Part shown: positions 16,681 through 24,639 of the stretch, piece after piece
Layout: each line of letters starts with the position of its first letter
Position numbering within the stretch: the stretch's first letter is position 1
DNA from: Marivivens donghaensis
GTDB lineage: Bacteria > Pseudomonadota > Alphaproteobacteria > Rhodobacterales > Rhodobacteraceae
Direction: 5' to 3'
Assembly (NCBI RefSeq): GCF_030410045.1
Contig: NZ_JAUFRA010000006.1
Location: 310,001-374,000, forward strand
DNA length: 64,000 nucleotides
The notes under the pieces: model-generated
What the model saw: the letters and a program-made list of their open reading frames with translations, nothing else
Told to the model about the DNA's origin: nothing
The model's database searches: none
Program-made: the position numbers and the translations under genes

Positions 16681-17163
16681 CTAAGGTTTGTTAAACTCTA
16701 ACTTTTCAGGAACGCGGGATTTTCCACTGTAGTTGAAGATCGACCACCGAAAGGCATCGCGCCGCATTTCCAGCACCAAGTTATTTTGCGCCGTCGCAAG
16801 CGCTTTGTATTCTGGGGCCAGTGCTGGGCTATTGGGCGTTAGAGTTGCATTTGCTTCAATATACCTCTGCTGCAAAACACCCCAGGCCAATATGACCGAC
16901 TGATCCGCATAAAACATTAGGCGCGGAAAGTACTCCATTGCAGGCCGAAGAGAGGTCAAAAACTCTTCATCGGTGGAGTTGTTGTAGGTGTCTAAAAGTG
17001 GCGGAAGGACGCTAAGAAATTCCAAATAGTTTCTTCGCTTTTCAGACAGAATAAGTGCAGATTCCGCGTAGAGGCGACCAAAAAGAAAGCCCACTGAAGC
17101 CAGAATTAAGCTTCCAACGAAGGTCAGGGCACCAAACATTTTTGCTCCTATTGGCAAACTCAC
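16681..17163 (-). CDS. Hypothetical protein with N-terminal membrane helix
   Basis: A 160-residue protein I do not recognise. It has one N-terminal hydrophobic segment (about residues 8-30, FGALTFVGSLILASVGFLFG) followed by a helical soluble domain rich in aromatic residues (LEFLSVLPPLLDTYNNSTDE, then MEYFPRLMFYADQSVI). The topology suggests a single-pass protein. Its bases are visibly more AT-rich than its neighbours, with many TTT, AAT and ATA codons, and it stands alone with loose flanks of about 130 bp and 180 bp. Both points suggest recent acquisition or a fast-evolving singleton. No function is assigned. Confidence 0.7.
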   Translation of the reverse strand: MSLPIGAKMFGALTFVGSLILASVGFLFGRLYAESALILSEKRRNYLEFLSVLPPLLDTYNNSTDEEFLTSLRPAMEYFPRLMFYADQSVILAWGVLQQRYIEANATLTPNSPALAPEYKALATAQNNLVLEMRRDAFRWSIFNYSGKSRVPEKLEFNKP

Positions 17164-17346
17164 ACAACGGCCAAATAATATCAGCGTTCTATGGCATTTG
17201 CCAGAACGTGCTCCTCACTGCCGTGTTATTTCGCGTGTGAGCCTGAATATGTAGGGTCGGCAGAGTAGACAGTAGTGCGCTATACAGCTTCAGTCAAAAT
17301 AGGCTCCAAACGGCCATCCGCCCAACTCCGAGCGCAGCCCCCCAAC

Positions 17347-18027
17347 TCACTTCCCGCGCCAGCTTCCAAACCAGCGTTTCAGACGAGACTGCCGTTCGGC
17401 GACCCCTGCCTCCACGCGGTCCCATTCGTCGCCGACTTTGTCCAAGGTCGGGTCCAGTGCGCGTTCGCGGAATTGTAGCCAGACGGCGCGTAGGAATAGG
17501 ATGCCTGCCATCAGCGCGACAAAGAATACGATGTTGAACCACGGGATGATGGTCATGTTTGGATCGTCGATGCGTTTGATCGAAATCGCGTTCGGGAAGA
17601 TGGTAAAGAAACGGTTCCGCCAGCCGTAGTGCGTGATGCTCACCCACTTTGGCGCTTCGGCGGTCGAGGTGTTCTCTTGGGCCTCGCCTTGCAGGTCGCG
17701 GCTGTCGAATTTGAAATAAGGTGGCCAGATCCAGCCCGTATCTTCGTTGCGGTAGATCATCACGTCATTGGCTTCAGCACCACGGATGAGGCCAAAGAGA
17801 TAGGTCGGGCGGCGCATCACGCTGATGAACTGCACATCGCGGGTCGCACCATCGACGTTGCCGCTGTCAGCCTGCGCAAAGAAAATGCGGTTCACAGAGC
17901 TAAAGTCCTGACGGATCACTTCGGTGCCTGTGATGCGGGCGATGTCGTGTTGAGGCAGGACGTAATGCAGGAACATGCCCGCAAACAAAATCACGATGAC
18001 CCGAACGCCAGTTTTCAGTTTTTGCAT
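17347..18027 (-). CDS. DUF1523 family membrane protein
   Basis: A 226-residue protein of the DUF1523 family, common in Rhodobacteraceae. There is an N-terminal helix (about 8-25, VRVIVILFAGMFLHYVLP), a large periplasmic-looking domain with TGTEVIRQDF and NEDTGWIWPPYFKFDS, and a C-terminal helix (about 165-187, IIPWFNIVFFVALMAGILF) followed by a basic cytoplasmic tail. It is the last gene of a three-gene unit of small membrane proteins, 7 bp after the previous stop. The function of the family is not known; the layout suggests an envelope role. Confidence 0.85.
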   Translation of the reverse strand: MQKLKTGVRVIVILFAGMFLHYVLPQHDIARITGTEVIRQDFSSVNRIFFAQADSGNVDGATRDVQFISVMRRPTYLFGLIRGAEANDVMIYRNEDTGWIWPPYFKFDSRDLQGEAQENTSTAEAPKWVSITHYGWRNRFFTIFPNAISIKRIDDPNMTIIPWFNIVFFVALMAGILFLRAVWLQFRERALDPTLDKVGDEWDRVEAGVAERQSRLKRWFGSWRGK

Positions 18028-18034
18028 CTCAGCC

Positions 18035-18301
18035 TCAATTCGTCAGATATAAAATCGCCGTCACCAAAACGACGGGCACAATATAGACCAGCACAATGAG
18101 CTTTTTGCGAAACCCGTGCTCGTATTCGACCATACCGTTTTCGATATAAGTAGTGCGGGCCTCGCTATCACCCCCTTGATGATCCTCGGCCCATTGTTTC
18201 TCTAGTTTTTCGCGCCGAACAGAGCGCGAATAGACCGAGATCATGAAATACAGCAGGGTCGTGATGACAAACCAGATCACCAGCATATAGAAAAATTTCA
18301 T
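18035..18301 (-). CDS. Small two-helix membrane protein, function unknown
   Basis: An 88-residue protein with two hydrophobic helices (about 3-23, FFYMLVIWFVITTLLYFMIS, and about 68-86, LIVLVYIVPVVLVTAILYL) joined by a charged loop of about 40 residues rich in Arg, Lys and Glu. Both ends are predicted on the same side. It lies 7 bp before the DUF1523 gene. Its start overlaps a possible 18-codon ORF by 4 bp. No family is recognised; it probably works with the DUF1523 protein. Confidence 0.75.
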   Translation of the reverse strand: MKFFYMLVIWFVITTLLYFMISVYSRSVRREKLEKQWAEDHQGGDSEARTTYIENGMVEYEHGFRKKLIVLVYIVPVVLVTAILYLTN

Positions 18302-18354
18302 CTTATCGGCCTCTCATCACCGAACATCAGGCCTTTTTCGATCAACCGATGCAT
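18298..18354 (-). CDS. Possible 18-residue micro-ORF linking two membrane-protein genes
   Basis: The minus-strand ORF ATG 18354 to TGA 18298 encodes MHRLIEKGLMFGDERPIR. Its ATG overlaps the upstream stop by 1 bp (TGATG) and its stop overlaps the next start by 4 bp (ATGA). Exact double overlap suggests translational coupling through a micro-ORF. It could be chance; no conservation test was possible. Confidence 0.35.
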   Translation of the reverse strand: MHRLIEKGLMFGDERPIR

Positions 18355-18683
18355 CACCAGACCGCCTTTTTCCAACGCCTCACAAGGCCCATCACCGACA
18401 AGAGCATTACTGGCCCCCACAAGAGCGCAGAGATCAGCGACAGCCGTCCGAAATGCGCGATGGTATCGGCGATGTTGCCAGCGAACAGTTCAGAGATCGG
18501 AAAGCCTTGGATCAGGTAGAGCACGATGAAATAGCCGATACCCACGATCCCCATCGTCAGGGTCGATACCAGTGCATTGACCATCAGCGGCTTTACCCCC
18601 TCGGGCAGGAACTTGGCCCAGAGGCGGGGGACGAACCAACCTATCGCCGCGAGGATCAGCGCAGGGATCAAAAGATCGGTCAA
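18354..18683 (-). CDS. Small polytopic membrane protein, function unknown
   Basis: A 109-residue hydrophobic protein with three likely membrane segments: about 3-21 (DLLIPALILAAIGWFVPRL), about 37-62 (MVNALVSTLTMGIVGIGYF and on) and about 80-102 (LSLISALLWGPVMLLSVMGL), ending in a basic tail RRWKKAVW. It is the first gene of the DUF1523 unit. I do not recognise the family. The unit's order suggests a membrane complex, but nothing in the sequence indicates a substrate. Confidence 0.7.
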   Translation of the reverse strand: MTDLLIPALILAAIGWFVPRLWAKFLPEGVKPLMVNALVSTLTMGIVGIGYFIVLYLIQGFPISELFAGNIADTIAHFGRLSLISALLWGPVMLLSVMGLVRRWKKAVW

Positions 18684-18815
18684 ACTTTACCCTCCAGATA
18701 TCCAGATAGCGGCGCTGGTCCACTTCCATCGCTTTCCCGGTTTGTCGTACGTTCACAAGAAAAGCTCTGGGTTACCCCAAATTCGATACCTGCCAGCAAA
18801 ACGACCCACCAGTTA

Positions 18816-19652
18816 TTACATTTCCGACGCGTCCATTTCAGGCTCTGTCGGTTTCTCTGCCAACTGATCGGCGAGGATCTCTGACAGCGGTCTATCGGCC
18901 ATCAGGGCTTCTTCGCCATAGATGGCATCGGGGTCGACGCGCCGCGCAGGGAGTTCTTCACCGCGGTTGAAATACTCTTCTTCGATCCGTTCTGAATCCG
19001 CCTCGCTGCGCATGACAACGCGGGTGCCGTTCGGGACCATCTCAAAGAGGTGGATGATGTCGTGGTTGAACATCCGGATGCAGCCCGCAGAGCCAGAGTT
19101 GCCAATCGATTCCATGTCGTTGGTGCCGTGGATGCGGTAGTAGGTGTCGCGACCCCCACGATAGAGGTAGAGCGCACGCGCCCCCAACGGGCTGCGCAGG
19201 CCACCGGGGATGCCACCCGCGAAATCGCCGTAAATCTCGGGCTCTGTGCGCAACATGTTTGCGGTGGGCGTCCAGCCCGGCCATTCAACCTTGCGGTTGA
19301 TCACCGTGTCACCATTGATCGACCGACCTAGACGGCCCACGGCGATGGGGTAACGCCACGCGGTGCCGTCATCCATGACCCAATAGAGAAATTTTGCATA
19401 ACGGTCGACTTCGATCGTGCCCGGTTTTTCGTCGCCTGTGTAATAGACCAACACACGGCGGTTCGGTTCTTCGAGGAGACGCGGGGGAACGGGCGGCAAG
19501 GCGTAGCCATTGTCCATCAACAGCGCATAGCCCGGAACAACGGTCGGCGCAGGCGCGGGTTCGGGCACAGGTTCTTCGGTGCAGGCCGAGATAAAGACCA
19601 AAGCGGTCAGCGCCAGAAATGCGCGCAGGGCAGAGGGAATATTCAAAAGCAT
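18816..19652 (-). CDS. L,D-transpeptidase (YkuD family), predicted lipoprotein
   Basis: A 278-residue envelope protein. The signal sequence ends in a lipobox FISAC with the lipidated Cys at residue 24, followed by a Pro/Glu/Ala linker. The YkuD catalytic domain (about 70-220) ends with the active-site pattern YRIHGTND and IGNSGSAGCIRM, where the histidine and cysteine are catalytic. Such enzymes form 3-3 cross-links in peptidoglycan or attach lipoproteins to it. An acidic C-terminal tail of about 55 residues follows. It is monocistronic and divergent from a TetR gene across about 170 bp. Confidence 0.92.
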   Translation of the reverse strand: MLLNIPSALRAFLALTALVFISACTEEPVPEPAPAPTVVPGYALLMDNGYALPPVPPRLLEEPNRRVLVYYTGDEKPGTIEVDRYAKFLYWVMDDGTAWRYPIAVGRLGRSINGDTVINRKVEWPGWTPTANMLRTEPEIYGDFAGGIPGGLRSPLGARALYLYRGGRDTYYRIHGTNDMESIGNSGSAGCIRMFNHDIIHLFEMVPNGTRVVMRSEADSERIEEEYFNRGEELPARRVDPDAIYGEEALMADRPLSEILADQLAEKPTEPEMDASEM

Positions 19653-19820
19653 CTAAATCGTCCGGAATCCATTTAGGCTCTGATATCATTTCATCCGCAA
19701 AGCGCAAATTTTTCGCGGGAAAATTGCATGGTTGTGATGAGGTGTGACTTAAAATGCAGGGTGGGCAATAGAAAAAAGCCTGCGTATCCTGCTCGCAACA
19801 GACCAAACACGGGGTATAAT

Positions 19821-20405
19821 ATGACCGACCGTAAAGACGCGATCAAAACTGCCGCTCAGGCGATCTTCTTGTCCTCAGGCTACGCTGCGGCGACAATTGC
19901 GCAGATCGGGCGTGACAGTGCATCGACGGTTGGCTCTATCTACCATGCTTTTAAGGGCAAAGCCGCGATTGCGCGGGCGTTGCTCTTGGATGCACGGTCC
20001 ACGTGGACGATTGAGGCGCAGGGCATCACGGGTAAGGATAAACCGCGCAAAGCGATCACCGCGATGATCCAATCGTTCCTGTTCTGGGGTCGCAATAACC
20101 CCGATCTGTTCCGCCTCCACGAAGAGCTTTCGGCCAGAGCGGTCAATGACCCCGACTTCGCCGACTTTGCCCAAGATTTAAGCGATGAGAGCGCAGCAGG
20201 CGCGGCGGTCTACGCGAAATGGGCATCCAAGGGCATGGTCAAGGATATGCCTTGGCCTCTCGCCTCCGCGATCATCTACGGCCCCGCGCGGGAATTCCTC
20301 TCGGCGGGTGGTATGCCTGATGATGAAACCGTCGAGGTTCTGTCCCATGCCGCGTGGCAGGCCGTCAAAGGCGACGCCGCGCAAAAGAAGAAATCCAAAC
20401 CCTAA
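19821..20405 (+). CDS. TetR/AcrR family transcriptional regulator
   Basis: A 194-residue TetR-type repressor. The HTH is at about residues 5-50 (DAIKTAAQAIFLSSGYAAAT then IAQIGRDSASTVGSIYHAFK), with a helical ligand-binding domain after it. ATG 19821 is preceded by cggggtataat; the GGGG can serve as a ribosome site, and the 31-codon upstream extension is rejected. It is followed 15 bp later by an Imm22-like gene and then succinate-semialdehyde dehydrogenase. Its target is unknown; the dehydrogenase or the divergent L,D-transpeptidase are possible. Confidence 0.88.
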   Translation: MTDRKDAIKTAAQAIFLSSGYAAATIAQIGRDSASTVGSIYHAFKGKAAIARALLLDARSTWTIEAQGITGKDKPRKAITAMIQSFLFWGRNNPDLFRLHEELSARAVNDPDFADFAQDLSDESAAGAAVYAKWASKGMVKDMPWPLASAIIYGPAREFLSAGGMPDDETVEVLSHAAWQAVKGDAAQKKKSKP

Positions 20406-20420
20406 CATTCGGTCTGTCGC

Positions 20421-20843
20421 ATGAGCTTTTGGCGTGAACTCTTCGATGTCGCAGCGCAAAGCGACCAAGACGACGATACCGTCCCCACCACGCCCGAGGG
20501 CAAAGTACGCCTTTATGTCTTTGCGGGACACTTCCCCGACGAAGAGGCACTGCTGTCCTACTGCTTTGATCAACCCGCCGAAGGGCTGCCCGTTCCGTTC
20601 AATCGCGATCTGGCGGGGGCCTTCGTGGATACGACCTATGTCGTCACTGGCTTTGGGGCAGGGGTCAAAGAAACGCTCGATGACTTCTTTGTCGGTGATG
20701 TCGTGGCAGAGATTCTTCTTCGGATCGGGGACGGCAATTCCGTGGTTGTCGTTTCTGAATATGCCTTTGGGGATTTCCCATTTTCCCTAAATGACACGCC
20801 GCGTTTGTCCTATTTGGGCCATTGGTTGGTCACACGGGACTAG
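20421..20843 (+). CDS. Hypothetical protein, possibly immunity 22 (Imm22) family
   Basis: A 140-residue acidic soluble protein with no signal or membrane segment. The core RLYVFAGHFPDEEALLSYCF (about 31-50), the aspartate/aromatic stretch FVDTTYVVTGFGAG and the end TPRLSYLGHW recall the Imm22 immunity family, which is found in this group of bacteria. Imm22 proteins are predicted to neutralise polymorphic toxins, but no toxin gene is seen nearby. It lies 15 bp after the TetR stop, so the two are probably co-transcribed. The family call is tentative. Confidence 0.5.
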   Translation: MSFWRELFDVAAQSDQDDDTVPTTPEGKVRLYVFAGHFPDEEALLSYCFDQPAEGLPVPFNRDLAGAFVDTTYVVTGFGAGVKETLDDFFVGDVVAEILLRIGDGNSVVVVSEYAFGDFPFSLNDTPRLSYLGHWLVTRD

Positions 20844-20939
20844 AGCGACGGAATTATTGGTCAATCCGGCGTGAATGGACTGGACGACTGGGATTTGCCG
20901 TGGTTCACATATGATCAAATTTTTCGACCGGAGGACCGA

Positions 20940-22412
20940 ATGCCCGAGACGAACCTGAAATCCCTGCTATCCAACCCCGCGCTCGTCCGCGAAGAAGCCT
21001 ATCTGGCTGGTGAATGGGTCATGGCCCAATCTGGTGCGACCTTTGACGTGGTAAACCCTGCCCGTGGTGACGTGATTGCCAAGGTCGCGGATATTTCCCG
21101 CGAAGAAACCGCCAAGGTGATTGATGCAGCTTATGACGCTCAGAAATCATGGGCCGCGAAAACGGGTAAAGAACGGGCAAAGATCCTGCGCAAATGGTTC
21201 GACCTGATGATGGAGAACCAAGAGGATCTCGCCATCATCATGACTGCCGAACAGGGCAAACCACTGGCTGAGGCTCGTGGCGAGGTCGCTTATGGTGCGT
21301 CCTTTGTGGAATGGTTCGGCGAAGAAGCGAAACGCATCTACGGCGAAACCATCCCCGGTCACATGGCCGACAAGCGCATCACCGTGATCAAACAGCCGAT
21401 TGGCGTTGCTGCTGGTATCACCCCGTGGAACTTCCCCAACGCGATGATCGCCCGCAAGGTGGCTCCGGCGCTGGCGGCGGGCTGTTCGTTCGTCATCCGT
21501 CCCGCTTCGCAAACCCCGCTGTCCGCGCTCGCCATGGCGGTTCTTGCGGAACAAGCAGGCGTGCCCAAAGGCGTCTTTAGTGTTATCCCGTCCGAGGACG
21601 CATCGGGCGTCGGCAAAGAGTTCTGCGAAAACTTCAAGGTGCGCAAACTGACCTTCACAGGCTCGACTCAAGTGGGCCGTATCCTGCTGCGTCAAGCTGC
21701 GGACAACGTTATGAAATGTTCGATGGAGCTGGGCGGCAACGCACCGTTCATCGTGTTTGACGACGCGGACATCGACGCAGCCGTTCAAGGCGCTATCGCC
21801 TGTAAATTCCGCAACAACGGTCAGACCTGCGTTTGTGCGAACCGCATCTACGTGCAGGACGGCGTCTATGACGAATTCAGCGCGAAACTCAAAGCTGCGG
21901 TCGAAGCACTGAAGGTTGGCGACGGCCTTGAGACTGGCACCGACCTTGGCCCGCTGATCGAACCGAAAGCGGTCGAAAAAGTGCGCGAACACCTCGCGGA
22001 TGCGCTGGCTAAGGGCGGCAAGGTTCTAACAGGTGGTGAGGCTGGCCCGCTGGGTGGTCAGTTCTTCTTGCCTACCATCGTCTGCGACGCGACCACCGAT
22101 ATGAAGGTCGCGACCGAAGAAACCTTTGGCCCCTTCGCGCCGCTTTTCCGTTTCAAGGACGAGGATGACGTGATCGCCATGGCGAACGACACGATCTTTG
22201 GCCTCGCGTCCTACTTCTACGCCAACGACCTGTCCCGCGTGATCAAGGTCCAAGAGGCGCTGGAATACGGCATCGTTGGCGTGAACACAGGCATCATCTC
22301 GACCGAAGTGGCACCGTTCGGTGGCGTCAAACAATCGGGTCTTGGCCGCGAAGGCAGCCACCACGGGATCGAGGACTACCTCGAACTGAAATACATCTGC
22401 ACTCAGGTGTAA
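20940..22412 (+). CDS. gabD: NAD(P)-dependent succinate-semialdehyde dehydrogenase
   Basis: A 490-residue aldehyde dehydrogenase that oxidises succinate semialdehyde to succinate, completing GABA breakdown. The catalytic glutamate is in MELGGNAPFIVFDDAD (about 260-275) and the nucleophilic cysteine in NGQTCVCANRIYVQDG (about 294-309), whose CVCANR form marks the GabD subgroup. The cofactor loop FTGSTQVGRIL is at about 236-246. ATG 20940 has GGAGG 6-10 bp before it; a 23-codon upstream extension is not used. No gabT is adjacent. A bidirectional terminator follows. Confidence 0.93.
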   Translation: MPETNLKSLLSNPALVREEAYLAGEWVMAQSGATFDVVNPARGDVIAKVADISREETAKVIDAAYDAQKSWAAKTGKERAKILRKWFDLMMENQEDLAIIMTAEQGKPLAEARGEVAYGASFVEWFGEEAKRIYGETIPGHMADKRITVIKQPIGVAAGITPWNFPNAMIARKVAPALAAGCSFVIRPASQTPLSALAMAVLAEQAGVPKGVFSVIPSEDASGVGKEFCENFKVRKLTFTGSTQVGRILLRQAADNVMKCSMELGGNAPFIVFDDADIDAAVQGAIACKFRNNGQTCVCANRIYVQDGVYDEFSAKLKAAVEALKVGDGLETGTDLGPLIEPKAVEKVREHLADALAKGGKVLTGGEAGPLGGQFFLPTIVCDATTDMKVATEETFGPFAPLFRFKDEDDVIAMANDTIFGLASYFYANDLSRVIKVQEALEYGIVGVNTGIISTEVAPFGGVKQSGLGREGSHHGIEDYLELKYICTQV

Positions 22413-22417
22413 GATTT

Positions 22418-22449
22418 AAAAAGGCGGTCCTGAACGGGCCGCCTTTTTT
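22418..22449. terminator. Bidirectional terminator between gabD and the RNase T2 gene
   Basis: A 13 bp stem aaaaaggcggtcc / gggccgccttttt (one G-T pair) with a TGAAC loop at 22418-22448, with A and T flanks that suit both directions. Confidence 0.87.
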
Positions 22450-23085
22450 CTATCTCACCGGATCGAACAGCGCGTCGTCTAGCGTGCAATCGCGCGACAC
22501 ATCCGCGCCGCAGCGTCTGAACTCTAGGTCCTTAGTCAGGCAAATGCGGACCTCTTGGATATAGCCCGACATGCAGGTCACTGTGATCTCGTTCGCGTCC
22601 AGCCCATCGTTTTGATCCATGAACGCCTCTTCGATCAAGGATGCAGGCAGGCTCACCTGTCGTTCCAATTTGCGGAACGCCTGCGGGATCGTCAGCGTCT
22701 CATAGGCTTCGCGGGCGAGGGCGTAGTAGTCGGTTGAATTCAGCCCTGAACACACGCCGTGTTTGTTCCACTGATACCATGCGAGGCCAGATGTCCCCAT
22801 GATGTCCGCCATCGCTTCGGTCTGGCGGCGGGTTGGGGCAGGGATCGTGGTGCGGCAGTAGTTGGGCCAGCCCGTTTCATACTGCGGCCAGAGCCCGTGC
22901 AGAACCCAGCCGAAATCCTCGCGCTCGTCACATTGCGGCGAGTCGCGACCATCACCTTCGAGGGCGCACCAGTTCGGTGACCACGACAGCGACATCACAT
23001 AATAATCAAAATCTCCGGCCGTTCCGTCCGCCTGCGCAACAAGCGGAGATAGGCCCAAGGCCAGTGCCAATACAGTCTTTCGCAT
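22450..23085 (-). CDS. Ribonuclease T2 family protein (periplasmic)
   Basis: A 211-residue secreted nuclease with a signal peptide (MRKTVLALALGLSPLVAQAD, cleavage near residue 20). Both catalytic blocks are present: CAS I in FGWVLHGLWPQYE (about 58-70) and CAS II in WYQWNKHGVCSG (about 103-114); the two histidines and the glutamate/lysine of the T2 mechanism fall here. At least six cysteines fit disulfide bonds in the periplasm. It cleaves RNA without strong base preference and may scavenge phosphate and nucleosides. It is divergent from trcR. Confidence 0.92.
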   Translation of the reverse strand: MRKTVLALALGLSPLVAQADGTAGDFDYYVMSLSWSPNWCALEGDGRDSPQCDEREDFGWVLHGLWPQYETGWPNYCRTTIPAPTRRQTEAMADIMGTSGLAWYQWNKHGVCSGLNSTDYYALAREAYETLTIPQAFRKLERQVSLPASLIEEAFMDQNDGLDANEITVTCMSGYIQEVRICLTKDLEFRRCGADVSRDCTLDDALFDPVR

Positions 23086-23170
23086 AATTTAGTCTTTTCT
23101 ATTGCTTTTGCCCCGACTATATACAGCTTGAGTTCCCCGACAATGTGAACTGGGCCGAAAATTCCGGCTC

Positions 23171-23186
23171 GCCTTCGAAAGAAGGC
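23171..23186 (+). promoter_or_regulatory. GAAA-tetraloop hairpin in the trcR leader
   Basis: gccttcgaaagaaggc forms a 6 bp stem with a stable GAAA tetraloop, 31 bp before the trcR start and upstream of its aggag ribosome site. It has no T tract, so it is not a terminator; it may stabilise or regulate the trcR mRNA. Confidence 0.35.
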
Positions 23187-23217
23187 AGCGGGGAAGATTT
23201 GCGTTAGGAGACAAACC

Positions 23218-23985
23218 ATGTCCGACAAACCAATTATGGCGAAAGCCACCGCCGTCTGGCTGATCGACAACACCACGATCAGCTTTAAACAGATCGCCGA
23301 TTTCGTCGGCATGCACGAGTTGGAAATTCAGGGCATCGCTGACGGCGATGTGGCGCCTGGTGTAAAAGGTTTCGACCCTGTGTCGAACAACCAGCTCACC
23401 GAAGACGAGATCAAAGCAGCCGAGGGCAACCCGCTTCACAAACTGAAGCTGAAGTTCAACCCTGCAGCTTCGGGCGAAGAAAAACGCCGCGGCCCGCGCT
23501 ACACCCCGCTGTCGAAGCGTCAGGACCGTCCGAACTCGATCCTCTGGCTGGTGAAATTCCACCCAGAACTGTCGGACGCTCAGATTGCGAAACTCGTTGG
23601 CACCACCAAGCCGACGATCCAAGCGATCCGCGAACGCACCCACTGGAACATCGCCAACATGCAGCCGATCGATCCGGTGGCACTTGGCCTGTGTAAACAA
23701 TCCGAACTCGACGGCATGGTGCAGAAGGCAAACGCGAAACGCGCGGCCGAAGGCACTGCAATGACCGACGACGAGCGTCGTAAACTGGTGTCGACCGAAC
23801 AGTCGCTCGACATGCCAGCAGAACCGAAAATCCCGACCGCGATTTCTGGTCTGGAAACCTTCACCCTTGGTGACGGCGGCCTCGGCAACGATCCGCGTGA
23901 TGACGAAGAAACCGACTTCTCGGATGCAGATAGCTTCTTCAACCTGCCGGGTGGCAATGACGACGAAGACGAAGACGACAAATAA
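23218..23985 (+). CDS. trcR: TrcR (DUF1013) cell-cycle transcriptional regulator
   Basis: A 255-residue alphaproteobacterial DUF1013 protein, annotated in the group as TrcR. An N-terminal HTH-like segment (about 8-50, AKATAVWLIDNTTISFKQIA then DFVGMHELEIQGIADGDV) and a second one (about 96-140, RPNSILWLVKFHPELSDAQI then AKLVGTTKPTIQAIRERTHW) are clear. The C-terminus is a long acidic, disordered tail ending in Asp/Glu repeats. The family is nearly universal in alphaproteobacteria and linked to cell-cycle control. It has an aggag ribosome site and a leader hairpin, and is followed by a strong terminator. Confidence 0.9.
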   Translation: MSDKPIMAKATAVWLIDNTTISFKQIADFVGMHELEIQGIADGDVAPGVKGFDPVSNNQLTEDEIKAAEGNPLHKLKLKFNPAASGEEKRRGPRYTPLSKRQDRPNSILWLVKFHPELSDAQIAKLVGTTKPTIQAIRERTHWNIANMQPIDPVALGLCKQSELDGMVQKANAKRAAEGTAMTDDERRKLVSTEQSLDMPAEPKIPTAISGLETFTLGDGGLGNDPRDDEETDFSDADSFFNLPGGNDDEDEDDK

Positions 23986-24004
23986 GGTCGCCTGATCTGA
24001 ATAC

Positions 24005-24034
24005 AAAAAGCCCCGCAATTTGCGGGGCTTTTTT
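24005..24034. terminator. Bidirectional terminator between trcR and recR
   Basis: aaaaagccccgca / tgcggggcttttt around a 3-base loop at 24005-24033, with A and T flanks on the two sides; 20 bp after the trcR stop and 10 bp before the recR stop. Confidence 0.9.
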
Positions 24035-24042
24035 GTTGTGTC

Positions 24043-24636
24043 CTAGAGGCTCCGTCGCGCCCTGAGCGCCGCCGTGATCGTCCCATCGTCGAGGTAGTCC
24101 AGCTCCCCACCCACAGGCACACCTTGGGCGAGCGACGTGACCGTCACATCGGGCAATTGGTCAGCGATGTAATGCGCCGTGGTCTGCCCGTCGATCGTCG
24201 CGGAAAGCGCGAGGATCACCTCGGTCACCGCCTCGGACGTCACGCGGTCGAGGAGCTTGGGAATACGCAAATCCTCTGGCCCGACCGCGTCGAGCGCCGA
24301 CAACGTGCCGCCCAGCACGTGATAGCGCCCCTTGAATACGCCAGAGCGTTCCATCGCCCAAAGGTCCGCGACATCCTCAACGATGCAAATCTCGCCATTG
24401 GCGCGTCGTTCGTCCTGACAGATCGGGCAAATATCGGCGGTATCGATGTTCCCGCAGTTCAAACATTCCTTGGCCGATTGGCCGACCCGTGTCATCGCGT
24501 CGGCCAATGGGATCAGATGCTGTTTGCGCTTTTTGATCAGGTGCAGGACAGCACGCCGCGCCGACCGAGGCCCAAGCCCCGGTAGCTTTGACAAAAGACC
24601 GATCAGGTCTTCGATATCCTGCGGACCCTGAGCCAA
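24043..24636 (-). CDS. recR: Recombination mediator protein RecR
   Basis: A 197-residue protein that, with RecF/RecO, loads RecA onto gapped DNA. It has an N-terminal helix-hairpin-helix (LIGLLSKLPGLGPRSARRAV, about 11-30), a four-cysteine zinc finger in CLNCGNIDTADICPIC (about 58-73), and a Toprim domain (about 80-175, starting ICIVEDVADLWAME). Length is standard. It lies 3 bp after ybaB in the conserved dnaX-ybaB-recR cluster. Confidence 0.95.
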   Translation of the reverse strand: MAQGPQDIEDLIGLLSKLPGLGPRSARRAVLHLIKKRKQHLIPLADAMTRVGQSAKECLNCGNIDTADICPICQDERRANGEICIVEDVADLWAMERSGVFKGRYHVLGGTLSALDAVGPEDLRIPKLLDRVTSEAVTEVILALSATIDGQTTAHYIADQLPDVTVTSLAQGVPVGGELDYLDDGTITAALRARRSL

Positions 24637-24639
24637 TTT

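Noticed and set aside
19815..19820. TATAAT directly before the TetR start as a -10 box for a leaderless mRNA
   Set aside because: A promoter that close would place the transcript start inside the coding region; GGGG just upstream serves better as a ribosome site, so the match is probably chance.
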